Shown here piece after piece: positions 33,322 to 41,757 of a stretch of 64,000 nucleotides of DNA. Location of the stretch: positions 1-64,000 of the forward strand of contig LNDB01000004.1 in the NCBI GenBank assembly GCA_001515265.1, given 5' to 3'. This DNA is from Candidatus Dichloromethanomonas elyunquensis (GTDB lineage Bacteria > Bacillota > Desulfitobacteriia > Desulfitobacteriales > Syntrophobotulaceae). Every line of letters starts with the position of its first letter. The stretch's first letter is position 1. The notes under the pieces are model-generated. The model made no database searches. It was not told the DNA's origin and saw nothing but the letters and a program-made list of their open reading frames with translations. A program made the translations under genes and the position numbers.

Positions 33322-33819
33322 CTAATAATTCTGACCGTAGCTTTGATTAGAGCCGTAAGTTTCCGAATTGTCCTGCCCGAATTGACGCTGGGATTGTTGA
33401 ATTCGCTCCGCTTTATCTCCGCCTTCCCCTTCAAAACGCGGTGAATTAACGATATTGATATTGCTGATCATAACGGATGTTTCTACGAGACCGTTAACAG
33501 GATGCTCTACTTTATGGATCTCTGTCCGCGGGAGAATCAGGTGAAGTTCATGAGGTGTGGACGGCTCCCCAACTCTTGTAACCCTAAACTTAACCCCCTC
33601 AACCTCAACCATGACATCATCACACCGTCCGTCTGCTCCTTCGCAGCACCCGGCCGTCTGAGGTTTGGCTGTCTCCTGGGGGAGTATAATAACCTGGCCA
33701 ATTTGAAGTGCGCAAGGATCGATTCCGGGATTGACAGTGATAAAATCCTGCCAGCAACACCCCTGCTGCTGGGCAAGCTTATAAAAATTATCTCCGGATT
33801 TGATACAATATTCCTGCAT
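33322..33819 (-). CDS. LysM-domain protein with Gln/Ser/Tyr-rich tail
   Basis: Residues about 3-46 form a LysM peptidoglycan-binding repeat (EYCIKSGDNFYKLAQQQGC to LQIGQVIILPQ, core SGDNFYKLAQ). A middle domain of about 80 residues (VEVEGVKFRVTRVGEPSTPHELHLILPR) is not recognised. The last 30 residues are low-complexity (QQSQRQFGQDNSETYGSN). GGAGGTGG precedes the ATG at 33819; 165 residues. No signal peptide is seen, so how it reaches the wall is unclear; spore-associated LysM proteins of clostridia also lack one. Downstream of the pilus operon on the same strand. Confidence 0.8.
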   Translation of the reverse strand: MQEYCIKSGDNFYKLAQQQGCCWQDFITVNPGIDPCALQIGQVIILPQETAKPQTAGCCEGADGRCDDVMVEVEGVKFRVTRVGEPSTPHELHLILPRTEIHKVEHPVNGLVETSVMISNINIVNSPRFEGEGGDKAERIQQSQRQFGQDNSETYGSNQSYGQNY

Positions 33820-33865
33820 TATAAAAAACCACCTCCCATTGATCAAGATATGGAATAATGGTTTG

Positions 33866-34402
33866 TCACGTTCCAGAATTAACCATTTTATTCTCTTCCA
33901 CCATTAAGATTTGAAGCTGCACCTCAATCCTGCTCGCATTGACTTCAATTTGCCGGACCAGGAGAGGAAAACGTGTATTGTTTTGAGCTGCCGACAACGC
34001 TTGGAAGACGGCATCCTGTTCCCCGGTCAGGTTCATTTTGACCCCCGCTTGCTGCAGACTCCCACTCCCCAGGGCAGCCATGGGAGTGAGTTGAATTTCT
34101 TCAGCATTTGCTCCGTAAGCAAGAAAACAGTCTTTTAAGTAATTAACAGCTTCAGGTAAATCCGTAGTTCGGGATAGCTTTTTTAAAGTGTCCGTGTTCT
34201 GCATTTCAAGTTTTTGTATTTGCGCGGAAAACGAATTCCGGACAGTTCGCTGCGCATCTGTCTGCATCCTTAGGGGGACCATAATCCCTATATAAAAAAA
34301 TACGCTTATGAAGAGGATACTTAACCCTCCCAGGATGATAAGTCTTTCCTGAGAAAGACGGTCCAGCAATAATCCTATTTTTTCGGAGAAGTTTTTGATC
34401 AT
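33866..34402 (-). CDS. PilO-like type IV pilus assembly protein
   Basis: The 178-residue product has one N-terminal membrane helix (about residues 22-42), a coiled-coil stretch (TVRNSFSAQIQKLEMQ) and a ferredoxin-like C-terminal domain, the PilO pattern. It is the last pilus gene in the operon and follows the PilM/PilN-like gene by 10 bases. Sequence similarity is weak, so the call relies on topology and context. Confidence 0.65.
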   Translation of the reverse strand: MIKNFSEKIGLLLDRLSQERLIILGGLSILFISVFFYIGIMVPLRMQTDAQRTVRNSFSAQIQKLEMQNTDTLKKLSRTTDLPEAVNYLKDCFLAYGANAEEIQLTPMAALGSGSLQQAGVKMNLTGEQDAVFQALSAAQNNTRFPLLVRQIEVNASRIEVQLQILMVEENKMVNSGT

Positions 34403-34412
34403 GACTATTCCT

Positions 34413-35747
34413 TTATCTTCTTACACTTAAACATACCGATGTTTTTTCGGTCGTATATTTATATTCCAAGAGCAGCGGTTCCTTCCACCCGGCCGCGGTT
34501 AAATTCACGATCAGGGAGGTGACGGAGGCGTTGTCCCTGCAGTCGATCCATAAAAATAAGGTATTTTGCTTATAATTCATACGCGTGAGGTTCATACCGC
34601 TGCCTATAAAGGAAAGCGCATGCCGGACCTTTTCCAGATTAGCGGAAGAAAGTTCCTGTTCCTTTTTCCACCCATCCCAGGCCAGTCCATCTCCATTATT
34701 TTCTACATGCTGCAGCTCTTTTTGAAGGTTTTGTACAGCATCCCCAACCTGTGAGTAATTTTGATAGGCCGGATACCAGACCACTCCCCCGAAAAACATC
34801 AAAATACCTAAGATTCCTGCTGTAAAACAGGCTGCTATTTTTACCTTTATAGGACGCAAAAGAATCTTATAGAAATTGTAGTTTTTCCTTTTAATAGTCC
34901 TTTGCCTTTCCCCCCATAATACTTGGCCAAAAAATCCCTGATGATCGGTTTCATTAAAATACTTTGGGGAAAAATTCAAGACATTTTGATGTTCTTTCGC
35001 AAATCCGGAATTTACCAATAAACCAGAGATAATTTCCGCAGCGTCACTTTGATCGGATAGAACCAAATCAAGTGGAACCTCAAATTCTTTCAAAGCCAGG
35101 TATATATGATACTTGGCCTGGTCAAACTGGTTCAGTTCGATCTCCCGAACTGTCTGGGGAACCCCGTCTTTGTAAATAATAAATTGAAGTCTGTCTTTTT
35201 TAAGCCCTTGCAAAAAAATCACTGTCTTATCGGAATCCATCATTTCCCCGATAGCCGAAAGAGAATACTCTATCCCTTGCAAACAATAACCTGCCTGCTG
35301 CAAGACCTGATCATAGAAAGAAATAGTATCCTTTCTGGCAGCCGTTAAACGAATATGTAAAAATTCTTTAATAATATCCTCAGTTAGGGAATAATCATAG
35401 AAAAACTCATCCGGTAAAACCGGAATCTCGTTCCGGATATAGTATCGTATTGCAGCTTCCCTTTTTCTTTTATTCATCCAAGGCAGCTTTACTTCTCTGA
35501 ATAAGCCATTTTGGAAAGGAATAATCAAGTAGACAGGGACTCTGTTCTTTCCGAAATTTTTCTCCCGAAAACTTCTTAAAATACCGATAAGGTCAGCTTT
35601 GTCTTCGGCCCCAGACTCTCCTGCCTTGTAAGAAACACCTTCATAACCAAACCGGACTTTAGAATTCCAACTCTTTTTCGATTTGTATAAAAACCAGACT
35701 TCAATCTCGCTGATATAGATCCAACATTGTCTGCTCTTTGTAACCAT
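34413..35747 (-). CDS. PilM-PilN-like fusion, pilus inner-membrane platform protein
   Basis: Residues about 1-300 resemble the actin-like PilM (LIIPFQNGLFREVKLPWMNKRKREAAIRYYIRNEIP, core LPWMNKRKREAAIRYYI), while residues about 305-335 form a membrane helix (AACFTAGILGILMFFGGVVWYP) followed by a coiled coil and a PilN-type soluble domain. The two functions are usually separate genes, as they are in the second set at 58.4-60.6 kb. AAGGTAAGGG precedes the ATG. The phosphate-binding motifs of PilM are not clearly present. Confidence 0.6.
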   Translation of the reverse strand: MVTKSRQCWIYISEIEVWFLYKSKKSWNSKVRFGYEGVSYKAGESGAEDKADLIGILRSFREKNFGKNRVPVYLIIPFQNGLFREVKLPWMNKRKREAAIRYYIRNEIPVLPDEFFYDYSLTEDIIKEFLHIRLTAARKDTISFYDQVLQQAGYCLQGIEYSLSAIGEMMDSDKTVIFLQGLKKDRLQFIIYKDGVPQTVREIELNQFDQAKYHIYLALKEFEVPLDLVLSDQSDAAEIISGLLVNSGFAKEHQNVLNFSPKYFNETDHQGFFGQVLWGERQRTIKRKNYNFYKILLRPIKVKIAACFTAGILGILMFFGGVVWYPAYQNYSQVGDAVQNLQKELQHVENNGDGLAWDGWKKEQELSSANLEKVRHALSFIGSGMNLTRMNYKQNTLFLWIDCRDNASVTSLIVNLTAAGWKEPLLLEYKYTTEKTSVCLSVRR

Positions 35748-35759
35748 TTTTCCCTTACC

Positions 35760-36512
35760 TTAAAAGTGAATCAGTGCCGTCACAAAGTCTTCACAAAACA
35801 GTAAAAGTAAAGCACCACCGGCCAAAAACGGCCCGAAAGGGATAGGGTCTTTTAACTGTTTTTGATAAGTAATTATATGCAAGCCTCCAATCACGCTCCC
35901 GAATAAACTTGCTACGAAAATTGCGATAAAGATATTTGGGGATCCCAAATAAAGACCAAGTGCGGCTACAAATTTTACATCTCCCATTCCCATACCCCCG
36001 GGGTATAAATACGCGACAAGAAAAAATATCCCCCCGATTCCCAGTGCGCCCAGCAGGCTGCGCCAGAGCACAGGATCGCCTGTCACAAAAGTATTGACCG
36101 CCCCTATTAATGCAACAAGACTAACCAGCACGTCCGGAAGCCTGAAGGTATCCAGATCAATAAAAGTCAGGGCAATCAGCAGCGAAACAAAAACGATATC
36201 ACAGATGAGACCTGGTACGGTCCTTTCTGTCCTTAGCAGAAATGTCAAAACGAATAAGAATCCTGTCAATAATTCAACGGCAGGATATCTCCGGGAAATA
36301 GCAGTTCCGCATTTGCTGCACCTCCCCTTGAGGATGAGGTAACTCAGTACCGGAATCAGTTCCCAGGGCCGGAGATAATGACCGCATTCGGTGCAATGTG
36401 ACCCGGGCGATACAATAGACTCACCTTTTGGTACCCGGTAAATAACTACATTGAGGAAACTCCCGATTACCAAACCCAAGACTCCAATAAGTAGCGCAAT
36501 CACTGTTATCAT
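35760..36512 (-). CDS. pilD: prepilin peptidase (PilD/ComC, A24)
   Basis: The 250-residue membrane aspartyl protease has the zinc-binding pairs CTECGHYLRPWELIPVLSY and CSKCGTAISRRYPAVELLTG, the first catalytic region FIDLDTFRLPDVL (Asp after TF-) and the second in YPGGMGMGDVKFVAALG with GxGD as GMGD. It cleaves and N-methylates prepilins. AAGGAG precedes the ATG at 36512 by seven bases, so the open frame to 36572 is not used. Confidence 0.93.
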   Translation of the reverse strand: MITVIALLIGVLGLVIGSFLNVVIYRVPKGESIVSPGSHCTECGHYLRPWELIPVLSYLILKGRCSKCGTAISRRYPAVELLTGFLFVLTFLLRTERTVPGLICDIVFVSLLIALTFIDLDTFRLPDVLVSLVALIGAVNTFVTGDPVLWRSLLGALGIGGIFFLVAYLYPGGMGMGDVKFVAALGLYLGSPNIFIAIFVASLFGSVIGGLHIITYQKQLKDPIPFGPFLAGGALLLLFCEDFVTALIHF

Positions 36513-36531
36513 TTGACGCTCTCCTTCATCT

Positions 36532-36993
36532 TTAAATGGAAGACCAGAGAACTTTTGCGAGTGTCCGGTCATAGACCGTAACTTCTGCTGCTGATCCGTC
36601 CGTTGTCAGATATATCATAATCAGACGCTTGGGTTCCGGGCTTTCACCCCCGCCCCTCCATTCTGCAAGTCCGAATCCTTTCTTTTCCTCCGCAGGATTC
36701 TGTTGAGTCACTTGAACATCCAATTTCCGGATATAGGCAGGTATCAGAGCAGACCCGGAAATAGATCCATTTACCTCCTGCAGTTCCCCGATCCTCGGAT
36801 AAACCCCATTGTCTACCTGGTACCGGTCCAAAGCGGATTTAACCTCCCTGCCTGAGGTAATATCTGCTTTTTGTCTTGCTGTTTCGGCACTGGCAGCCAA
36901 CCTTGGCACCGCAATCGCTGCCAGCATGGATAAAATGACCACAACCAGCATGATTTCCAATAAAGTAAATCCCCAGTCCTTTTGATTTCGCAT
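36532..36993 (-). CDS. type IV pilin/pseudopilin (GspG-like)
   Basis: The cleavage site and hydrophobic N-terminal helix are in WGFTLLEIMLVVVILSMLAAIAVP, with the conserved Glu at +5. The 153-residue product has a globular part with DRYQVDNGVYPRI. The open frame extends upstream to 37104, but the ATG at 36993 with GCAGG gives the short leader MRNQKDWG typical of prepilins. Probably the major or a major-like pilin of this operon. Confidence 0.9.
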   Translation of the reverse strand: MRNQKDWGFTLLEIMLVVVILSMLAAIAVPRLAASAETARQKADITSGREVKSALDRYQVDNGVYPRIGELQEVNGSISGSALIPAYIRKLDVQVTQQNPAEEKKGFGLAEWRGGGESPEPKRLIMIYLTTDGSAAEVTVYDRTLAKVLWSSI

Positions 36994-37024
36994 CGTGAAA
37001 CCTGCTTTCTTTGAATCCGATCGA

Positions 37025-38188
37025 TTATTGAATATGCATACTGATATCGAAGATGGGCAGAAGAATCCCAACCGCAACCATCCCAACCAATCCCGCCATC
37101 CCAAGAATTAATACCGGCTCCACGATACGGGCGTAGCTTTCCAAACCTTCCTGGAGCTCTCTTTGATAGACTTGCGCAGTATATGCAAGCATTTCACTGA
37201 ATCTTCCCGATTCCTCCGCAACTCCCAGCATGGCAGCCGCTTCGGGCGGAAAATACTCACTTCCGGCCAATACCGGAAAGATTTTTTTTCCTTCGGCAAC
37301 GGCAAATTTCAATTCCCTGATTAATTTTTCAAGTTCTTTATCCTTTACCATCTGCCCCAACAAGGTAAAGGACTCCAGGAGAGGAAGTCCTGTCTGAATA
37401 AAACGGCGGAGAATCGAACAAAACTGCATAACTGCCTTATGTTTGTTGATCCTGCCCATACCGGGTATTCCCCGCAATCTCTTTTTCCGAAAACGCCGAA
37501 GACCTGCAATCGACAGGATAACAATTCCGATGATCCAGGGAATTTTGGAACCTGCGTTAATTAGAAGTTTTGAAATATACGGCAATTCCGCATTGAACCC
37601 TTGAAAAAGATTTTCATACATGGGAAGGATAAGGATACTTAGAATATAAACTACAGCCAAAGCGGTTACCAGAAGCAACACCGGATAAAACAAAGCAGTT
37701 TTCATTTTTTTATCAAAGAAATATTCTTCTTCCAATTGCCCTGCTGCTTCCAAGAAGCATGCAGCCAGTGTCCCTGTTTTTTCTCCTGTCTTGATCATAA
37801 TTTCCAAAAACTCTCCGGGGGGCGGGTAAAATTCTTTTAACCCTTCAGAAAAATCATCCCCTGTTTGAATTACCCGGCTAACCTTTTTCCAAAGACTCTC
37901 CCTGGAAGGAACCTTTTCTTTGTCGGCCATGATCTCCAGAATGGTCAAAAGGGGAATCCCCGCTTCCAGCATTGTTCCGATCTTTCGTGTTGTCCTAGCC
38001 CAATAAAGCTTTCTGTCCCAGGCACCCCGTTGGGTCCATAACCAGCTGAAAATCAACTTTCTGATACGGACAGGATATAATTTCTGTTTCCATAACCGGG
38101 AAAGAACTGCGTTCTCATCCGTTTCCTCCCAGGCTCCCCGGTGGACGCCTCTATTCTCATCAACCGCTTCCCACTTCCAGACCGCCAA
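37025..38188 (-). CDS. pilC: PilC/GspF inner-membrane platform protein
   Basis: The 387-residue product has two cytosolic GspF domains, about residues 60-180 (GTMLEAGIPLLTILEIM) and 260-380 (RFIQTGLPLLESFTLL, GMLGVAEESGRFSEML-like), each followed by hydrophobic helices. It anchors the assembly ATPase. The frame begins with a TTG at 38197 that touches GAGGG; a TTG at 38188 has the same site nine bases upstream and gives AVWKWEAVDENR, the usual PilC start. Confidence 0.92.
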   Translation of the reverse strand: MAVWKWEAVDENRGVHRGAWEETDENAVLSRLWKQKLYPVRIRKLIFSWLWTQRGAWDRKLYWARTTRKIGTMLEAGIPLLTILEIMADKEKVPSRESLWKKVSRVIQTGDDFSEGLKEFYPPPGEFLEIMIKTGEKTGTLAACFLEAAGQLEEEYFFDKKMKTALFYPVLLLVTALAVVYILSILILPMYENLFQGFNAELPYISKLLINAGSKIPWIIGIVILSIAGLRRFRKKRLRGIPGMGRINKHKAVMQFCSILRRFIQTGLPLLESFTLLGQMVKDKELEKLIRELKFAVAEGKKIFPVLAGSEYFPPEAAAMLGVAEESGRFSEMLAYTAQVYQRELQEGLESYARIVEPVLILGMAGLVGMVAVGILLPIFDISMHIQ

Positions 38189-38229
38189 TTTTTCCAACCC
38201 TCATTCCGGTATATATTCCAGCAGGAATG

Positions 38230-38403
38230 TTAACCCTGGAGTCGTTCCCTTGCCAGCTGCGGCGATATCAGCCCGTTTTTTACCAGTTCTTCCATTGCTT
38301 TTTCCATAGACTGCATCCCAATCTGTCCGCTGGTTTGAATGATATTTTTGATTTGATGCGTTTTACTCTCCCGGATCATATTTCTAACCGCCGCAGTCAA
38401 AGT
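38230..38403 (-). pseudogene. pilT: pilT 3' remnant (retraction ATPase, deleted)
   Basis: Immediately after the pilB stop, the frame reads AAVRNMIRESKTHQIKNIIQ and SGQIGMQSMEKAMEELVKNGLI, which is the C-terminal end of PilT, the pilus retraction ATPase. No Walker motifs, no start and no ribosome-binding site are present; about 55 of some 350 codons survive. pilB, pilT and pilC in this order is normal, so most of pilT was removed by an internal deletion. A 38230-38499 open frame is mostly antisense-free overlap with pilB. Confidence 0.85.
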
Positions 38404-40079
38404 CCTGCTAACAATCCCATGACTTCTTCCAGGGAGGTCGTTCCCCGTACTACCTTTTGCAGAGCGTCCTGCCATAACGTAAGCATACCCAAAGAACACG
38501 CTGTTTTTTCTATGGCTGCCGCATCACTTTTCTGCATGATTAGCTCTTTGATAGGCTGATGATAGGGCAGATATTCATGAACCCCCAATCTGCCTGAATA
38601 ACCTGTACCACGGCATTTGGCACAGCCTTCGGGCTCAAATATCGTAAAGACATTATCCCACCGCAGGGCTTTTTTCACCTCCGAAGAAACAGGCACTTGC
38701 TTACGGCAATGAGGACAGAGTTTACGTACAAGCCTTTGGGCGATTACTCCGCAGACAGAAGAGGCAACCAGATACGGTTCAATTTCCATGTCCAGCATCC
38801 GGGCAACGGCTTCTGCAGCCGTATTGGTATGAACGGTAGACAAAACAAGATGTCCGGTCAATGCCGCTGCAGTGGCAATTCGTGCAGTCTCCTTATCCCT
38901 GATTTCACCTACCATAATGATATCCGGATCCTGGCGTAAAACCGCCCTTAATCCTCCTGCAAAATCAAAACCGGCCCTGGCATTGACCTGTGCTTGGTTA
39001 ACTCCCGGGATTCTGTACTCTACCGGGTCTTCAATGGAAACAATATTCAAACTTCCCGAACTGAGTTCCTGCAATAGCGCATAGAGGGTCGTGGTTTTGC
39101 CGCTGCCTGTCGGTCCGGAAACAAGGATCAATCCGTGAGGCTGCCGCAATAGCCTGCGGACACCTTCTTCCACTTCCTGACGCATCCCTAATTCTTCAAG
39201 GGAACGCCGGGCAGTCTGCTCATCTAAAATCCGGGTAACAACTTTTTCTCCGCAAACCGTAGTGAAGGTGGAAACCCGGATATCGATCCTCTTTCCGGGA
39301 TGGTCAAGAATAATCCTCCCGTCCTGAGGAATTCTCCTCTCTGTCACATCCATTCCACCCATTACTTTTAACCTTGCAGTAATACCTTTAGCTAAACCAG
39401 ATGGTGCAACCGTCTTTATTTCTAATTTTCCGTCTATCCGAAAACGGACTTGAAAGAAATCTTCCTTGGGCTCCCAATGGATATCGCTGGCTTTTTCCAT
39501 AATTGCCTGACTAATCAGGGAATCAACCAATTGAATTACAGGGGCTTCTTGACCGTCCTTCAACCCTCCGTCTACCTTCCACTTACTGAAAGGCCCGGAA
39601 TTTTGTCCGGAAAACTCGGCACCCGATCTTCCGATTGTAAAACAGTCCCGGATTGCAATTTTGATCTCTTCTTTTCCGGCTAATAACGGGTCTACCTGAC
39701 AGCCTGAATATAAGCGGATATCATCCAGTGCAGAGCCATTTGCGGGATCAGCCATGGCTACGCTGAGACGGTTCTCCCGGATAGCTACAGGAATAAGAAT
39801 ATATTTTCTAGCAAGTTCTTCCGATATCCTCAAGACGGCTTTCATATCAATGGACTTTTCGGACAAACAGAAACGTTCAATTCCTAAATGCAGGCTCTTG
39901 TGTTTCAGGACGTCATCTAAAGAAAGATAATCAAGAAGAATGTTTTCCAAGTCTTTATCTCCCGAGAGCAGACCCTTGACCATTTGGACTTGCTCAGGTT
40001 TCAGAACCTGGTGTTTTATCAAGTAAGACAGGAAGTCAGTTTCGAAGTATTCCCGCCCCTTTTTACTTTTTTCCGGCAT
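38397..40079 (-). CDS. pilB: PilB/GspE assembly ATPase
   Basis: The 560-residue product has an N-terminal MshEN/GspE_N domain (about residues 30-150) and a C-terminal ATPase with Walker A GPTGSGKTTT (about 316-325), IVSIEDPVEYRIPG (Asp box), Walker B IIMVGEIRD, and the zinc-binding CPHC and CAKC pairs. It drives pilus extension. Its start overlaps the preceding stop in a TAATG arrangement. The pilT deletion junction lies at its stop codon; its C-terminal EEVMGLLAGL looks complete or nearly so. Confidence 0.94.
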   Translation of the reverse strand: MPEKSKKGREYFETDFLSYLIKHQVLKPEQVQMVKGLLSGDKDLENILLDYLSLDDVLKHKSLHLGIERFCLSEKSIDMKAVLRISEELARKYILIPVAIRENRLSVAMADPANGSALDDIRLYSGCQVDPLLAGKEEIKIAIRDCFTIGRSGAEFSGQNSGPFSKWKVDGGLKDGQEAPVIQLVDSLISQAIMEKASDIHWEPKEDFFQVRFRIDGKLEIKTVAPSGLAKGITARLKVMGGMDVTERRIPQDGRIILDHPGKRIDIRVSTFTTVCGEKVVTRILDEQTARRSLEELGMRQEVEEGVRRLLRQPHGLILVSGPTGSGKTTTLYALLQELSSGSLNIVSIEDPVEYRIPGVNQAQVNARAGFDFAGGLRAVLRQDPDIIMVGEIRDKETARIATAAALTGHLVLSTVHTNTAAEAVARMLDMEIEPYLVASSVCGVIAQRLVRKLCPHCRKQVPVSSEVKKALRWDNVFTIFEPEGCAKCRGTGYSGRLGVHEYLPYHQPIKELIMQKSDAAAIEKTACSLGMLTLWQDALQKVVRGTTSLEEVMGLLAGL

Positions 40080-40540
40080 TATTGATACATCTCCCCGTAC
40101 TCCTTAAGGATTAAGGCTCCGTCTTCACCGCTGACATACTTCCCATACCTGATTTGCGTGGAGTTTCCGATTTGAGCCCGGGAAGATACAGTATATTCTT
40201 TCTCTTCTTGCTGAACCTCAATGATAATAAGACCTTCGGTCAATTCTTTAGTTCCTCCATTCCATTCGGGATCAGTCCTCAAAACAGCTTTGGCATACGC
40301 CAAACCACTGTCTGCCGCATAAGAAGCTTTCAGTTTCTGTGCTTCAAGACGGGCCATCCGCTCATTTGAACTTGCTTTTACAAAGACGGAAATCCCTTGC
40401 CAGGAGAAAAATACTAAAATCAATAAGATAAATAGTGAGACGAAACCTTTGTTGTTTAAACCATTCAAATTCTTTGTCTTACTTTTCTTTCCCAAGAGAC
40501 CTCTTTTCCTTGCTGATTCGCCCGTAAATTGATTTTCCAT
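40079..40540 (-). CDS. PilX/GspK-like minor pilin
   Basis: The 153-residue product has a basic N-terminus then one hydrophobic helix (about residues 33-52, GFVSLFILLILVFFSWQG) and the segment ASYAADSGLAYAKAVLRTD, typical of PilX-type proteins. GGGAGGG precedes the ATG, which lies inside the end of the neighbouring gene (76-base overlap). No standard prepilin cleavage glutamate is seen. Confidence 0.65.
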   Translation of the reverse strand: MENQFTGESARKRGLLGKKSKTKNLNGLNNKGFVSLFILLILVFFSWQGISVFVKASSNERMARLEAQKLKASYAADSGLAYAKAVLRTDPEWNGGTKELTEGLIIIEVQQEEKEYTVSSRAQIGNSTQIRYGKYVSGEDGALILKEYGEMYQ

Positions 40541-40956
40541 AATCCCTCCCCTATCTCCACACAGGTGAACTCCTTCAGTCCGCTGGCCACAGGATTTGGA
40601 ACATTGAGCCTTTCCCTGTACAAATCAAGAATTCCGTCCAGGTCCTTATCGGCAAGGTAAAAGATGTCAACTATCATCCTACCATCCTGCTGATGGCTTA
40701 CCATAAGCTTTTGACCGGTCCATTCCACTTTTTCCCCATCTTGGACTGCCGAGGTCAAAACCTGCCCGGCACGCAGGAGCGTAAAATCCATCTCTTCCTT
40801 GTAAGCAATATCTTTTATCACCCTGGATTGATTAATGTACAATGCTAAAATTATTGGGACAATAATTCCCGTTATCACCAGGGATAGAAGAATTTCCAGC
40901 AGCGTCATCCCGGAAATATCCTTTTTACCCTTGGATTTGCAATAGGCTTTCCACAC
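40465..40956 (-). CDS. PilW/GspJ-like minor pseudopilin
   Basis: The 163-residue product has a prepilin N-terminus (DISGMTLLEILLSLVITGII) with Gly and the +5 Glu, then a domain with AYKEEMDFTLLRAGQVLTSA, which resembles GspJ/PilW. It overlaps both neighbours. Function would be initiation of pilus assembly. Confidence 0.75.
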   Translation of the reverse strand: MWKAYCKSKGKKDISGMTLLEILLSLVITGIIVPIILALYINQSRVIKDIAYKEEMDFTLLRAGQVLTSAVQDGEKVEWTGQKLMVSHQQDGRMIVDIFYLADKDLDGILDLYRERLNVPNPVASGLKEFTCVEIGEGLWKINLRANQQGKEVSWERKVRQRI

Positions 40957-41317
40957 TGTATTTTCTGCTCTCCCCCAGTTCCAGCCAGGTGATCTCTACG
41001 GTAACCCAGACCATATCCGGCGAATCCCATTTTGTTCCGACAGTTCTGTGGAACATTCCTGCCTGGTCGGTTAAATAATTGCTGATGTCTGCGGGATTTT
41101 GCTGAAGGTTGTGGGCTATTTCCTCCATGCTTGATCCTGCCAGATTAATAGCGTCAAGAAGGTTATGCGCTTGGCTGTTGGCTAAAGCAGCCGTTTGAAC
41201 CAAGCTGAAAAAAACGGTTAAACCCACACTGAAAATAAATAATCCCATAAGAATATCCAGAAGGATATACCCTTGATCTGAACGAAATAATAATTTTCCC
41301 ATTGGCCGTAACTTCAT
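40925..41317 (-). CDS. PilV/GspI-like minor pseudopilin (start uncertain)
   Basis: The frame has a prepilin-like helix (SDQGYILLDILMGLFIFSVGL) where Gly-Tyr precedes the helix and the +5 position is Asp rather than Glu, then LAGSSMEEIAHNLQQN. ATG codons at 41317 and 41302 both lack a ribosome-binding site and the frame stays open upstream into the previous prepilin gene. A deletion joining the two genes is likely; this product may be poorly made or not at all. Confidence 0.6.
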   Translation of the reverse strand: MKLRPMGKLLFRSDQGYILLDILMGLFIFSVGLTVFFSLVQTAALANSQAHNLLDAINLAGSSMEEIAHNLQQNPADISNYLTDQAGMFHRTVGTKWDSPDMVWVTVEITWLELGESRKYSVESLLQIQG

Positions 41318-41639
41318 AGTGTTTTTTAGAATCATAAGGATATCCCGGTATTTCCTTGAGGTAGGGACCCTGCCATTTTTCGTTTCCAAAAGGTTTAATA
41401 ACAAGCATTTCCATCCTTTCGGGGTATTTTCCGGTATCCAAATAGTAGAGCCGGACTGCTCTCTCTAACAGAAGCAAGTTAGTTTTGTGCACCTGTGATT
41501 TCGCTGTATCAACAGCAGGCCAAAAATTGGGTACAGCCAGAAAGGCAACCATACCAAGAATAGTTAAAACAAGGATGACTTCCCATAGGGAAAAACCTTC
41601 CTGACCGGTTAAAACTATCGGCCGCGAATTACTACCCAA
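41163..41639 (-). CDS. GspG-like pseudopilin with out-of-frame C-terminal tail
   Basis: The product starts with a TTG at 41639 behind AAGGGG and has the prepilin helix EGFSLWEVILVLTILGMVAF with the +5 Glu. The GspG-type body ends about NGKIIISF (residue 114); the last 40 residues (from RSRVYPSGYSYG) are read in the wrong frame from the 5' end of the next prepilin gene. This tail has no prepilin or pilin character. The gene is first in the pilus operon. Confidence 0.75.
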   Translation of the reverse strand: MGSNSRPIVLTGQEGFSLWEVILVLTILGMVAFLAVPNFWPAVDTAKSQVHKTNLLLLERAVRLYYLDTGKYPERMEMLVIKPFGNEKWQGPYLKEIPGYPYDSKKHYEVTANGKIIISFRSRVYPSGYSYGIIYFQCGFNRFFQLGSNGCFSQQPSA

Positions 41640-41656
41640 AGCTTAACCCCTTACAT

Positions 41657-41703
41657 AACAAAAAATAGCAAAATATACTGTACATATTTTGCTATTTTTT
41701 GTT
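41657..41703. repeat. perfect 20-bp inverted repeat upstream of the pilus operon
   Basis: AACAAAAAATAGCAAAATAT at 41657-41676 is repeated exactly in inverted form at 41684-41703 with a 7-base loop. It lies between the DUF4870-type gene and the first pilin gene. It may terminate the upstream operon on the minus strand, act as an attenuator in the pilus leader, or bind a regulator. Confidence 0.6.
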
Positions 41704-41728
41704 ATTTTCCTTCTTTTTCCAGTCCTAT

Positions 41729-41757
41729 TTCATAACTTTTTTCCAAATTTTTATCAA
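41729..41757 (-). promoter_or_regulatory. possible promoter of the pilus operon
   Basis: TTGATA (41752-41757) and TATGAA (41729-41734) on the minus strand are 17 bases apart. The inverted repeat would then lie in the 5' leader. The -10 has four of six consensus bases. Confidence 0.35.
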
